Assembly (NCBI RefSeq): GCF_018403225.1
Contig: NZ_BOSG01000004.1
Coordinates: forward strand, 186,001 to 250,000
DNA length: 64,000 nt
Direction of reading: 5' to 3'
From: Paenibacillus sp. J23TS9
GTDB taxonomy: Bacteria; Bacillota; Bacilli; Paenibacillales; Paenibacillaceae
Part shown: piece after piece, positions 24,260-32,287 of the stretch
Position numbering within the stretch: the stretch's first letter is position 1
Layout: the number at the start of each line of letters is the position of its first letter
The notes under the pieces: model-generated
Told to the model about the DNA's origin: nothing
Databases searched by the model: none
The model's input: only the letters and a program-made list of their open reading frames with translations
Made by a program: the position numbers and the translations under genes

Positions 24260-24963
24260 GCCGTGATGAGTCCCTCCTTCACCGCATCATATACGGCTCG
24301 TCCAATCATCGCGCCGAGATGCGTTGCCGTTCCCGCATATTGATGCTCAACCGGACAGGCTGCGCTCTGGCTTACCCCCAGGATGATCGCATCCGAGGTG
24401 GTGCCTGTCGCCACCTGACCGTTCTCCGCATCACGCACATTCAGATCGGCAAGGGCTGCCGCCTTGGCCTCCACGGCTGTCATCACCGCATTGACCATTG
24501 CAGCCTGAGTCAGCTTGGCATCAATGAGCAGCATAATGTTGACCGTTCCCGGGCTGTACGCCGGAAATGTTGTCCGCTCCGAGCCCGCTCTTGCCGCGTT
24601 GGAGGTTCCGGAGGTTACGCAGCAAAAAACAGCGGCCTCATCATTCTTCTCTTCCATCACGGATGCATGCCGCAGCTGTACTGCGGTTAATAGCCCCGCT
24701 GTCGTATCAATGGGATATCTCCATTCCCGCAGCCACTCGATCACATCACGCACCGGATCGGAGCAGTCATAGAAGCGGTCCACATAAATGTTGGTCATTC
24801 TCCGTAGCCGTGTCACGCCCCCGCCGTGAACCGCGCTTCCCATCGCTTCCAGCATCGACGGCGATTGCAGCAGCAGATGACGCTCCCCCTGCTTCAGTAC
24901 AAGACCGGGCCATACTTCAGATGCGTATTCCGTTCTCTGTCCGTCTAAAAATGGTGTTGTCAC
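24241..24963 (-). CDS. cbiZ: Adenosylcobinamide amidohydrolase
   Basis: A 240-residue CbiZ-family protein. Family segments: SSPMLEAMGSAVHGGG-like region (residues 35-50), VFCCVTSGTSNAARAG, GTVNIMLLIDAKLTQAAMVNAVMTAVEAKAAAL and the ATGTTSDAIILGVSQSA motif before the last helix. CbiZ cleaves the aminopropanol amide of cobinamide or pseudocobalamin to release cobyric acid, letting the cell remodel foreign corrinoids. The start is a GTG behind GGGGGAAAATGAA. Its presence together with cbiB and cobD signals corrinoid salvage. Confidence 0.92.
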   Translation of the reverse strand: MTTPFLDGQRTEYASEVWPGLVLKQGERHLLLQSPSMLEAMGSAVHGGGVTRLRRMTNIYVDRFYDCSDPVRDVIEWLREWRYPIDTTAGLLTAVQLRHASVMEEKNDEAAVFCCVTSGTSNAARAGSERTTFPAYSPGTVNIMLLIDAKLTQAAMVNAVMTAVEAKAAALADLNVRDAENGQVATGTTSDAIILGVSQSAACPVEHQYAGTATHLGAMIGRAVYDAVKEGLITAWAEQS

Positions 24964-24993
24964 TTCATTTTCCCCCTTATATCTAATCAGAAA

Positions 24994-26070
24994 CTAGCCA
25001 AGAACTTCGTTCATAACCTTCAGCAGCTGCTGATTGGCTTCCTGCGCTTTTACCGCAACCCGTATATATTCTTCTCCCAGTCCGGGATACATGGCACAGC
25101 TGCGGATCAGCACTCCCATGCGGCCCATTTCAGTCTGCATGCTCTCCGCAGTCCATGGGGCCGGTAGACCGACCAGCAGAAAATTGGCTTCACCCTCGCT
25201 GACTTCACATCCCAGCTCCCGCAGGCCTAATGTGAGCCATCGTCTCTGCGCCGTTATCAGTCCAATCGTATCATGTTCATAGCTTTCGCCACTGTTCAGG
25301 CATGCTTCTCCTGCCAGAAGGGCAAGCCCATTGACACTCCAGGTCACCTGCTTGCCCGTCATGGCCTGCACCACATCACGATGAGCAACCGCATAGCCAA
25401 GCCGCAGTCCCGGTATCGCATAAAATTTCGTCATGGACCGAACCAGGATGGTATGCGGATATGATCCAAGCTCCGGCAGCAGCGTCTGTCTTTTCTCTTC
25501 AGGAATAAAATCGATAAAGGCCTCATCCACAACCAGATATGTACCGCAGCGCTCGGCCTCCTCAGCCAAATGGCGCAGAATGTTCAGATCATACTGAATC
25601 CCGTTCGGATTGTTAGGCTGTCCAAGAAACAGGAGATCCACCGCCTTCAGCAGTCCTTCTATCTCTGCAGCATCTGCCCTCCAGCCATGCTCACGGGTTC
25701 CAAACACCGACTGGACCTGTGCACCAAACTGTTCAGACAACTGCCTATATTCCGAAAAGCATGGCTCCACAATCCCAACCCTCCGGGGATGAAGTCCAAG
25801 TAATATTAATGCCATGCACTCCGCCGCCCCATTGCCAATGCACAGCTGATCCGGACGGAGATTTATTTTGGCACTGAGCTGTTCCTTTAACCCGCGATGC
25901 CCCGGATCCGGGTATCGTATGATTGAAGGCAATGCCTGCTCCAACTGCTTCATCACTCCGGGAGGCGGCCCCAGCGGATTGATATTGGCGCTAAAATCCA
26001 AAAAGCCGCTCCGGCCATATGCCTCGGCAGCACTCTCCAAATCTCCGCCATGTCCGTATCTCTCAAGCAT
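24994..26070 (-). CDS. cobD: Threonine-phosphate decarboxylase
   Basis: A 358-residue PLP-dependent class I/II aminotransferase-fold enzyme that makes (R)-1-aminopropan-2-yl phosphate, the linker used by CbiB. The N-terminus ERYGHGGDLESAAEAYGRSGFLDFSANINPLGPP is typical of CobD; further on are GNGAAECM, the D of VVDEAFIDF and the PLP lysine in RSMTKFYAIPGLRLGYA. The start at 26070 follows AGGAGGAAAGCATTC. A histidinol-phosphate aminotransferase is the usual paralogue, but motif and context favour CobD. It heads the cobD-cbiZ-cbiB-cobC group, which has no riboswitch of its own. Confidence 0.92.
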   Translation of the reverse strand: MLERYGHGGDLESAAEAYGRSGFLDFSANINPLGPPPGVMKQLEQALPSIIRYPDPGHRGLKEQLSAKINLRPDQLCIGNGAAECMALILLGLHPRRVGIVEPCFSEYRQLSEQFGAQVQSVFGTREHGWRADAAEIEGLLKAVDLLFLGQPNNPNGIQYDLNILRHLAEEAERCGTYLVVDEAFIDFIPEEKRQTLLPELGSYPHTILVRSMTKFYAIPGLRLGYAVAHRDVVQAMTGKQVTWSVNGLALLAGEACLNSGESYEHDTIGLITAQRRWLTLGLRELGCEVSEGEANFLLVGLPAPWTAESMQTEMGRMGVLIRSCAMYPGLGEEYIRVAVKAQEANQQLLKVMNEVLG

Positions 26071-26164
26071 GAATGCTTTCCTCCTGTCTTTTGACAAAGG
26101 TCATGATTGACTCCATTATTGCGTCATCCTTTCGGCCCCGTCAATCCAAATTCTTTTTTGTTTC

Positions 26165-26194
26165 TTGCAATTGATTGGTTTACAATGGTATAGA
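26165..26194 (+). promoter_or_regulatory. Possible promoter of lplA
   Basis: TTGCAA (26165-26170), an 18-base spacer and TATAGA (26189-26194), about 65 bases upstream of the lipoate ligase start. Confidence 0.4.
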
Positions 26195-26258
26195 GTGAAC
26201 GAAAAAAACAGATATTCACCCCACTATTAAACAGGCCCTTAAACGGAGGAATCAAGCC

Positions 26259-27263
26259 ATGCTGTTTATTGATAATCAAGGAATCACAGATCCGGCCATC
26301 AACCTGGCCATCGAGGAATTCACCCTGAAGCATTTGCCAATGGAAGAAGACAGCTACCTGCTGTTTTACATCAACCGTCCTTCCATCATCATCGGCAAGC
26401 ATCAGAACACCATTGAAGAAATCAATCAAGAGTACGTAAAGGATAACAATATACAAATCGTGCGCCGTCTTTCCGGCGGTGGAGCGGTCTATCATGATCT
26501 CGGCAACCTGAATTTCAGCTTCATCACCAAGGATGACGGCCAGTCCTTCCATAACTTCCTGAAGTTTACCCAGCCGGTCATCGATGCACTGCACGGCATG
26601 GGCGTGAATGCCGAACTGAGCGGACGCAATGATCTGCAGGTCGGCGAACAGAAAATCTCCGGAAATGCCCAGTTTGCTACCCGGGGCCGGATGTTCAGCC
26701 ACGGCACGCTGATGTTCAACCTTAATCTGGATGATGTACAAGCTTCCCTGAATGCGAATCCCGAGAAGTTCAAATCCAAGAGCACCAAGTCAGTCCGCAG
26801 CCGAGTAGCTAATATCAGTGACCTGATGGATGGCAAAATGACCATTGAGGAGTTCCGCTCCGAGCTGCTCCGCGCCATTTTCAACATGGATCCAAAGGAC
26901 GTGCCGCAGTATCATCTGACCGAAGCCGATTGGGAGAAGATCCATCAAATCTCCAAAGAACGCTACCAAAACTGGGAATGGAACTACGGGCAGTCCCCGG
27001 AGTCCAACGTCAAGCATACTAAGCGTTTCCCTGTCGGCATTATCGATATCCGGATGGACATCAAGGATGCGCGCATTCAGGATATTAAAATATACGGCGA
27101 CTTCTTCGGTGTAGGCGATGTGGCGGATATTGAGGACAAGCTTCGCGGCAAGCGCTATGAGGAATCCGAGGTTCGCGAGGCTCTGGCTGATGTCAATATC
27201 AAGCATTACTTCGGCAACATCGAAATGGATGATTTTATCGGGCTGGTATTTTTAGAAGAATAG
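26259..27263 (+). CDS. lplA: Lipoate--protein ligase
   Basis: A 334-residue ligase attaching free lipoate to E2 and GcvH lipoyl domains, close to Gram-positive LplJ/LplA1. The catalytic domain has RRLSGGGAVYHDLGNLNFSF (the RRxSGGGAVYHD signature, about residue 70), GRNDLQVGEQKISGNAQF with the catalytic lysine, and SHGTLMFN; the C-terminal accessory domain begins near residue 250 (IDIRMDIKDARIQDIKIYGDFFG). ACGGAGGAATCAAGCC precedes the ATG. It is transcribed alone, diverging from cobD. Confidence 0.94.
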   Translation: MLFIDNQGITDPAINLAIEEFTLKHLPMEEDSYLLFYINRPSIIIGKHQNTIEEINQEYVKDNNIQIVRRLSGGGAVYHDLGNLNFSFITKDDGQSFHNFLKFTQPVIDALHGMGVNAELSGRNDLQVGEQKISGNAQFATRGRMFSHGTLMFNLNLDDVQASLNANPEKFKSKSTKSVRSRVANISDLMDGKMTIEEFRSELLRAIFNMDPKDVPQYHLTEADWEKIHQISKERYQNWEWNYGQSPESNVKHTKRFPVGIIDIRMDIKDARIQDIKIYGDFFGVGDVADIEDKLRGKRYEESEVREALADVNIKHYFGNIEMDDFIGLVFLEE

Positions 27264-27279
27264 CATTACCTAAAGCGAG

Positions 27280-27307
27280 AGGGCCATGGCGATCATGGTC
27301 CTTTTTC
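27280..27307 (+). terminator. Terminator of lplA
   Basis: AGGGCCATG (27280-27288) pairs with CATGGTCCT (27294-27302), followed by TTTTT. Confidence 0.75.
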
Positions 27308-27410
27308 ATGTTCAATAATCCATATTTTAGAAGAAATAATCATTTTTCAGAAACTAATCCGGCTCTCCTGTCGTCTAATCATTAACAAAATCAAAACAGA
27401 GGAGTCTACT

Positions 27411-28328
27411 ATGAAACGAATGACGAGCATATCGGTCCTGCTGGTTCTGATGCTGTCGCTTGCCGCATGCGGAAGCGGGGAGAAATCTGATCATACCCCG
27501 GATTCAGCGACGAAGGATTCGGCAGCTAACGAAAAGACTTCGGATAACAGTGATTCTCCAACAAAAGACAACAAGAAGGAAGAGCCTGCGGGCAGCAACA
27601 AGAATAATGAAACCGACAGCAGTGTTTCCGCGGCAGATCCCATGGACCTGTCCCAGTATTACGTAAGTGAACAACCGGTTGAAAAAGAAATCGATAAGAG
27701 CCAATTTGTATGGAAGCAAGGCAGCGTGACTTTAAAAGCCAGTTTGAGTAAATCAGAGGGCGTGCAGGTGGTCAGCTCTGCTTCTATTGATAAGGGAGAT
27801 CAGCACTTCGATCTGAAGCTTGATCCTAAGCCAAGCGGTATCTCCTCCGTGGCCTTGTCCGCGGATGAATCTTATATCGCCATTGAAGGCACTTATCATC
27901 TTGAAATCCCTCGAACTTTTATAGTTGATCTTAAAGACGGGACATTCACTTCTCTCGTGGATCCGTTGAAGAAGAATAACGTTAAGCAGGCTGATATTAC
28001 TACCAGTTTCGCTTGGTCACCGCAAGGAAACAGTCTGGCCTTCGCTTACGGCGGGGACTCCAGCTTATGGATCTCCATATACGATCTGGATCAGAAGAAA
28101 TTCACCTATGTACCTGCAGAGAAAGACTTTACCGGCTATATCAGCATCTCTTATATCCTGTGGGGCAAAGATGGCCAAAGCGTCAGCTATATCAGTGAAT
28201 ATCCATCCGACCAAATGAAGCTGTACCGTTATCGCTTCGCTAATTCATCCGTTACCAAAGTGAAGGATCTCACCCGTGAAGAATTCGATAAGTTTCAAAA
28301 ATTCAGCCCTTATATCCTCAATCACTAG
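27411..28328 (+). CDS. Lipoprotein with WD40/TolB-like beta-propeller segments
   Basis: A 305-residue secreted lipoprotein: signal peptide MTSISVLLVLMLSLAACGSG with lipobox LAAC, then a 60-residue low-complexity S/T/D/N/K linker (residues 25-80). The rest contains blades such as SSVALSADESYIAIEG and FAWSPQGNSLAFAYG followed by ILWGKDGQSVSYISE, resembling TolB/WD40-like PD40 repeats. GAGGAG precedes the ATG. Its function is unknown; it is probably an envelope protein. Confidence 0.78.
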   Translation: MKRMTSISVLLVLMLSLAACGSGEKSDHTPDSATKDSAANEKTSDNSDSPTKDNKKEEPAGSNKNNETDSSVSAADPMDLSQYYVSEQPVEKEIDKSQFVWKQGSVTLKASLSKSEGVQVVSSASIDKGDQHFDLKLDPKPSGISSVALSADESYIAIEGTYHLEIPRTFIVDLKDGTFTSLVDPLKKNNVKQADITTSFAWSPQGNSLAFAYGGDSSLWISIYDLDQKKFTYVPAEKDFTGYISISYILWGKDGQSVSYISEYPSDQMKLYRYRFANSSVTKVKDLTREEFDKFQKFSPYILNH

Positions 28329-28367
28329 TGATGAAGCTTACGCTCGGATTCTCTTGCTTCTGCACGC

Positions 28368-28397
28368 AAAAAAAGCTGCCCTCAAGGCAGCTTTTTT
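28368..28397. terminator. Bidirectional terminator
   Basis: AAAAAAGCTGCC / GGCAGCTTTTTT around a CTCAA loop. It serves the lipoprotein gene (plus) and the DUF3886 gene (minus). Confidence 0.88.
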
Positions 28398-28430
28398 GTT
28401 CATGCTTTATATGGGATTTCGCCCAACAGT

Positions 28431-28691
28431 TTATTTGTATTTTTTCCAGTCCATGCCGCTGTTCTCCAGCAAATACTCAAAGTCGTTGTCGCGGCGCTTT
28501 TGCTCCGCTTTACGCTCTTCCTCTGCTTTTTTCAGTTGGGCATCCTTTTTCTGCTGTTCCACAGCCTTCAGCTCTTCCGACTGCTGCTTCAGCTTATTCA
28601 GGACATCGCTGCTCAGAAGATCCTTCAGCGTTGCCGGCTTGTCAGCCGCCTGCGGCTTCACGGCCGAATCCTGTCTTTTTTTCTTGGCCAT
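28431..28691 (-). CDS. DUF3886 (YqkE-like) small charged protein
   Basis: An 86-residue, highly charged, probably coiled-coil protein. TLKDLLSSDVLNKLKQQSEELKA near residue 21, the EEERKAEQKRR stretch and the ending DFEYLLENSGMDWKKYK match B. subtilis YqkE/DUF3886. No function is known to me. It is a single gene diverging from the EamA transporter gene. Confidence 0.88.
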   Translation of the reverse strand: MAKKKRQDSAVKPQAADKPATLKDLLSSDVLNKLKQQSEELKAVEQQKKDAQLKKAEEERKAEQKRRDNDFEYLLENSGMDWKKYK

Positions 28692-28764
28692 ATGATCAAC
28701 TCCGTTTCACCCACATTATAGCAGGTTTATGCGAACACGTCAGGTTCAGCTGCAGCATAATTCC

Positions 28765-28793
28765 TTGTCCACTTCCCGGATTTGCGATACAAT
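28765..28793 (+). promoter_or_regulatory. Promoter of the EamA transporter gene
   Basis: TTGTCC (28765-28770), a 17-base spacer and TACAAT (28788-28793). The predicted start of transcription near 28800 rules out a start codon at 28782. Confidence 0.7.
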
Positions 28794-28835
28794 TTGGTCA
28801 CTTGCTTCAAGATTTATGCAAAGTCCTCGCTTAAC

Positions 28836-29756
28836 ATGAAGGGAATGACCTCATTGAACCGCTCTCGTCTTGCCGATCTCAGCCTGCTTATAGTCGCCAT
28901 GATGTGGGGATGCACTTTTTTAATCGTACAGCATGCGGTCAGAGTCCTGCCTCCGCTTGCTTTTAACGGTATCCGCTTCATAGGTGCAGCTATTTTGCTG
29001 GCTCTGATCATCACGATTCTTTACCGCAGCCAGTGGCGTACCATTAACCGCCGGATGCTGCTTCATTCCTGCCTGCTGGGCCTTTTTTTATTTATGGGCT
29101 ATGCTTTTCAAACGGTGGGCCTGCTGTATACCACGACCTCCAATACTGGCTTTATCACTGGACTGTCGGTGGTCCTGGTGCCCTTTCTGGCGTTGATTCT
29201 GCTGAAGCACCCGATCTCCAGGTTTACCTGGCTGAGCGCGCTTCTGGCCGCCTGCGGATTGTATCTGCTAACCTTTGCCGGCGCAGCGCTTGTCTTTAAC
29301 AAAGGGGATTTCCTCGTATTTCTATGCGCGATCGCTTTTGCCCTGCATATCGCTTATACCGGAATTTTCGCGCCAAAGTATCCCGCGCTGCCACTGGCTG
29401 CGCTGCAAATGGCCGTGGTCGGCGTTCTGAGCTGCATCGGTTCGCTTCTGTTCGAGGATATCGGCCCCATTGCTCAGACCATGGATCGGCTTGCGCAGCC
29501 GGAGGTGCTGTGGGCGCTGCTTGTGTCCATCGGACCGACCAGTGCTTTCGCGTTCTGGATACAAACCGTCTGCCAAAAATACACCAGTCCATCCCGGGTT
29601 GCTGTCATTTTCGCAATGGAACCGGTATTCGCTGCTTTGACCGGCCTCTGGTTTGGTGGAGAAAGACTGGGGATCGCGGCAGGCCTCGGCTGTATATGTA
29701 TCTTTACGGGTATGATCCTTGCCGAATTGAAATCTGCGCCGCGTACGGTACAATAG
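28836..29756 (+). CDS. DMT superfamily (EamA) exporter
   Basis: A ten-helix permease of about 306 residues made of two EamA repeats: LSLLIVAMMWGCTFLIVQHAVRVLPPLAFNGIRF begins the first and DFLVFLCAIAFALHIAYTGIFAPKYPAL the second. VAVIFAMEPVFAALTGLWFGGERL is the usual conserved loop and helix. EamA proteins export amino acids or metabolites; the substrate is unknown. The start is uncertain: ATG 28836, ATG 28845 or TTG 28854 (AAGGG ten bases upstream) are all possible. Confidence 0.85.
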   Translation: MKGMTSLNRSRLADLSLLIVAMMWGCTFLIVQHAVRVLPPLAFNGIRFIGAAILLALIITILYRSQWRTINRRMLLHSCLLGLFLFMGYAFQTVGLLYTTTSNTGFITGLSVVLVPFLALILLKHPISRFTWLSALLAACGLYLLTFAGAALVFNKGDFLVFLCAIAFALHIAYTGIFAPKYPALPLAALQMAVVGVLSCIGSLLFEDIGPIAQTMDRLAQPEVLWALLVSIGPTSAFAFWIQTVCQKYTSPSRVAVIFAMEPVFAALTGLWFGGERLGIAAGLGCICIFTGMILAELKSAPRTVQ

Positions 29757-29792
29757 AATGACCATACTTAGAGAAAAAAGGGAGAGACAACC

Positions 29793-30590
29793 ATGTACAA
29801 ACTGATTGCCATCGACATTGACGATACGCTGATTAACGACGACAAGGAAGTAACCCCTGCTACGCAGCAGGCTCTGGAGCAAGCGGTAGCGAAGGATGTA
29901 GTCGTGACGCTGGCCACCGGCCGCGCTTATGCATCCGCCCAGAAAATCGCCCGTCAGACCGGACTAAACGTGCCGATCATTACGTATCAGGGTGCCCTGA
30001 TCAAGAATCTGATGGATGAAAAAGTACTCTATGAACGTTATGTTCCTAAAGATGCCGCTCACAAGCTGTTCGAATACTGCATCGAGCATAATCTGCATCT
30101 TCAGGTGTACATTGATGATAAGCTCTATGCCCGGGAAGAAAATCAAAAGCTTAAAGACTACAGCGAGTTGAACCGTACGCCTTACTTTATCGAGCCGGAC
30201 TTCGAGAAACTGATTGCGCAAAAAACGCCGAAAATGCTCATCATCGATGATCCGGCATATTTGGACGAGATCGCCCCAGTGCTGCGCGAGCTGCTTGGCA
30301 GCGAGGTTCATATCACCAAATCCAAACCGCATTTTCTCGAATTCATGCACTTCGAAGGCACCAAGGGACATGCCCTGACCTTCCTCGCCAACCATTTCAA
30401 TGTTGATATGGCGCAGACGATGGCGCTTGGCGATTCCTGGAATGACCATGAAATGCTGGAAGCTGCGGGACTGGGCGTCGCCATGGGCAACGCCATTCAA
30501 GCGCTGAAGGATATCGCGGACTTCGTGACGCTCAGCAATAATGAGGACGGCGTGAAAGCTGCCATCGATAGGTTTGTATTGAATGCTTAA
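29793..30590 (+). CDS. Cof-type HAD-IIB phosphatase
   Basis: A 265-residue HAD hydrolase. Motif I IDIDDTLIN (residues 6-14, nucleophile and general acid aspartates), motif II TLATGRAY, the C2-type cap (about residues 85-190), motif III lysine near KGHALTFLANHF and motif IV LGDSWNDHEMLEAAGLGVAMGNA are all present. It resembles YwpJ/YidA-like sugar-phosphate phosphatases. GGGAGAGACAACC precedes the ATG, 37 bases after the EamA stop, so the two may be cotranscribed. Confidence 0.92.
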   Translation: MYKLIAIDIDDTLINDDKEVTPATQQALEQAVAKDVVVTLATGRAYASAQKIARQTGLNVPIITYQGALIKNLMDEKVLYERYVPKDAAHKLFEYCIEHNLHLQVYIDDKLYAREENQKLKDYSELNRTPYFIEPDFEKLIAQKTPKMLIIDDPAYLDEIAPVLRELLGSEVHITKSKPHFLEFMHFEGTKGHALTFLANHFNVDMAQTMALGDSWNDHEMLEAAGLGVAMGNAIQALKDIADFVTLSNNEDGVKAAIDRFVLNA

Positions 30591-30645
30591 AAAAGACAGC
30601 CCGGCCATTCCAGGACCTATCCCTGGATGTGCCCGGCTGTCTTTT
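30591..30645. terminator. Bidirectional terminator
   Basis: AAAAGACAGCC ... GGCTGTCTTTT with an inner CCAGG/CCTGG pair, between the HAD gene (plus) and the GH4 gene (minus). Confidence 0.85.
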
Positions 30646-30655
30646 GTTCATCCGA

Positions 30656-32164
30656 TTATTTTGCAGCCTTCGCCCGGTCCTTTCCTTTGTCGGATTCGCC
30701 GGCGTTTTGGGTGGCCGCATCCCGGTCAAGCTGCATCTCTTCAACGGTCTTTGCCTTCAGACGCGCCGCACCCGGATAGCCTTCCCTCGTCGGAATCAGA
30801 TGACCTGCAGCTAGCCGAACGGAGGCTTCGGCAATCGCTTCCCCGAACTGAGGCAGCCACCGTTCTTGCGCGACAAGCATTTCGTCGACCATCTGCCAGA
30901 TTTCCTGCGGATTGCAGACGGCGCCCACCAGCGGATCCATCATAAACGCTTGCCGCAGTAGTTGGTCATTGCCCTGAACTGCCGCTTCGACAGCCAGCCG
31001 CTGTACCGAAATGCTCGCACTGCATACGGCTGCCGGACCCAACGGAAGCTCACCGACAACGGGCATGGAAATTCCGTTGCGGTCCACATACCCAGGGGCT
31101 TCAATCACGGCATCATCTGGAAGATTCGTAATGATTCCGCTGTTCACCATATTAAAGTGACCGCGGTATACGCGCCCGGTCTCGAGCCCTTCAATAATGT
31201 ATGAGCCATGTTCATGGCTGCGTTCTTCCTGCCTATAAGCCAACGGTTTATCCTTCATCCAATTGGGAAAGTCCGTTTCAAACCAGCGGCGTCCTTCGGT
31301 GCATACACGCAAATATCCCCCGGTTTCCCCGTTGATCCAGCTTCCCAGGTCGATCCAGTCGCCAATTTCGTCTGCCCGTTTGCGGTACCACGGCACATAC
31401 TCGCTTAAATGTCCATTGGACTCCGTGCTGTAGTAGCCGAAACGGCGCAGCATATCGATTCGCACCTTTTCGGTGCGGCTGAATTCCGGATGTTTCTCGA
31501 AAGCCTCCAGCAGCTTGCCGGTCAAATCCTCCCCGTTGTGGCGGATCTGGATATACCAAGTCTGGTGATTAATGCCCGCGCAAATGATATCTACTTCCTC
31601 CTGTTTCAAGCCGAACGCCTCGGCGATTTGCCAGTGTCCGCCTTGAACGCCATGACAAAGCCCGACCGTGCGGACGCCTCCATACTTGTTGCACGCCCAT
31701 GTCAGCATCGCCATCGGATTCGCGTAATTGAGCAGCAGAACGTCTGGGGAAGCCGTCTCCCTGATATCCCGGCAAATGTTCAGCATCTCCACGATACCGC
31801 GCTGCCCGTACATGATGCCTCCGGCGCAGAGGGTATCGCCGACGCATTGATCCACGCCGTATTTCAGAGGAATGTCCACATCCGTCGCAAACGCTTCAAG
31901 CCCGCCGACGCGAATCGTGCAAATCACATATTTGGCATCCTTCAACGCTTCTCTCCGGTCTGTTGTTGCTTGTATGGAAATATTCAAGCCGTTCTCCCGA
32001 ATGTCCCTCTGGCACAGTTCGGTAACCATTTGCAGATTATGCAGATTAATATCCGTAAAAGCGACTTCCACATTATGAAATTCAGGAACGGATAACAGAT
32101 CGCGCAGCAAGCCACGGGTAAACCCGATGCTTCCTGCCCCGATAAAAGAAATTTTGAATGACAC
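30656..32164 (-). CDS. Glycoside hydrolase family 4 (alpha-galactosidase MelA-like)
   Basis: A 502-residue NAD- and metal-dependent GH4 enzyme. N-terminal Rossmann motif FIGAGSIGFTRGLLRDLL, CTIRVGGLEAF, NYANPMAMLTWA, the metal-binding cysteine in GLCHGVQGG and histidine in CAGINHQTW, then RFGYYSTESNGHLSEYVPWYRK. GH4 acts through transient oxidation at C3. Overall order resembles MelA alpha-galactosidase; alpha-glucosidase or alpha-galacturonidase activity cannot be excluded. The start is GTG 32164, ten bases after AAGGAGG. The C-terminus has a lysine/aspartate-rich tail (ESDKGKDRAKAAK). AraC regulator upstream; cre site ahead of the start. Confidence 0.88.
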   Translation of the reverse strand: MSFKISFIGAGSIGFTRGLLRDLLSVPEFHNVEVAFTDINLHNLQMVTELCQRDIRENGLNISIQATTDRREALKDAKYVICTIRVGGLEAFATDVDIPLKYGVDQCVGDTLCAGGIMYGQRGIVEMLNICRDIRETASPDVLLLNYANPMAMLTWACNKYGGVRTVGLCHGVQGGHWQIAEAFGLKQEEVDIICAGINHQTWYIQIRHNGEDLTGKLLEAFEKHPEFSRTEKVRIDMLRRFGYYSTESNGHLSEYVPWYRKRADEIGDWIDLGSWINGETGGYLRVCTEGRRWFETDFPNWMKDKPLAYRQEERSHEHGSYIIEGLETGRVYRGHFNMVNSGIITNLPDDAVIEAPGYVDRNGISMPVVGELPLGPAAVCSASISVQRLAVEAAVQGNDQLLRQAFMMDPLVGAVCNPQEIWQMVDEMLVAQERWLPQFGEAIAEASVRLAAGHLIPTREGYPGAARLKAKTVEEMQLDRDAATQNAGESDKGKDRAKAAK

Positions 32165-32235
32165 GGCAAAACAGCCTCCTTCTAGATAAGTTGCCGGGAA
32201 CACCCTGCATAGGGACATTGTAGCAACCTATCTTT

Positions 32236-32249
32236 GGAAAGCGTTATCA
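32236..32249 (-). promoter_or_regulatory. Candidate CcpA cre site upstream of GH4
   Basis: GGAAAGCGTTATCA matches the Bacillales cre consensus TGWAANCGNTNWCA at every fixed position but the first. It lies between the AraC stop and the GH4 start, fitting carbon catabolite repression of a sugar gene. Confidence 0.5.
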
Positions 32250-32287
32250 AATTCATAACCACTTTGTCTGCCAAGTGTCAACGATTC

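Noticed and set aside
26124..26741. Minus-strand frame of 205 codons
   Set aside because: Antisense of the well-supported lipoate ligase gene.
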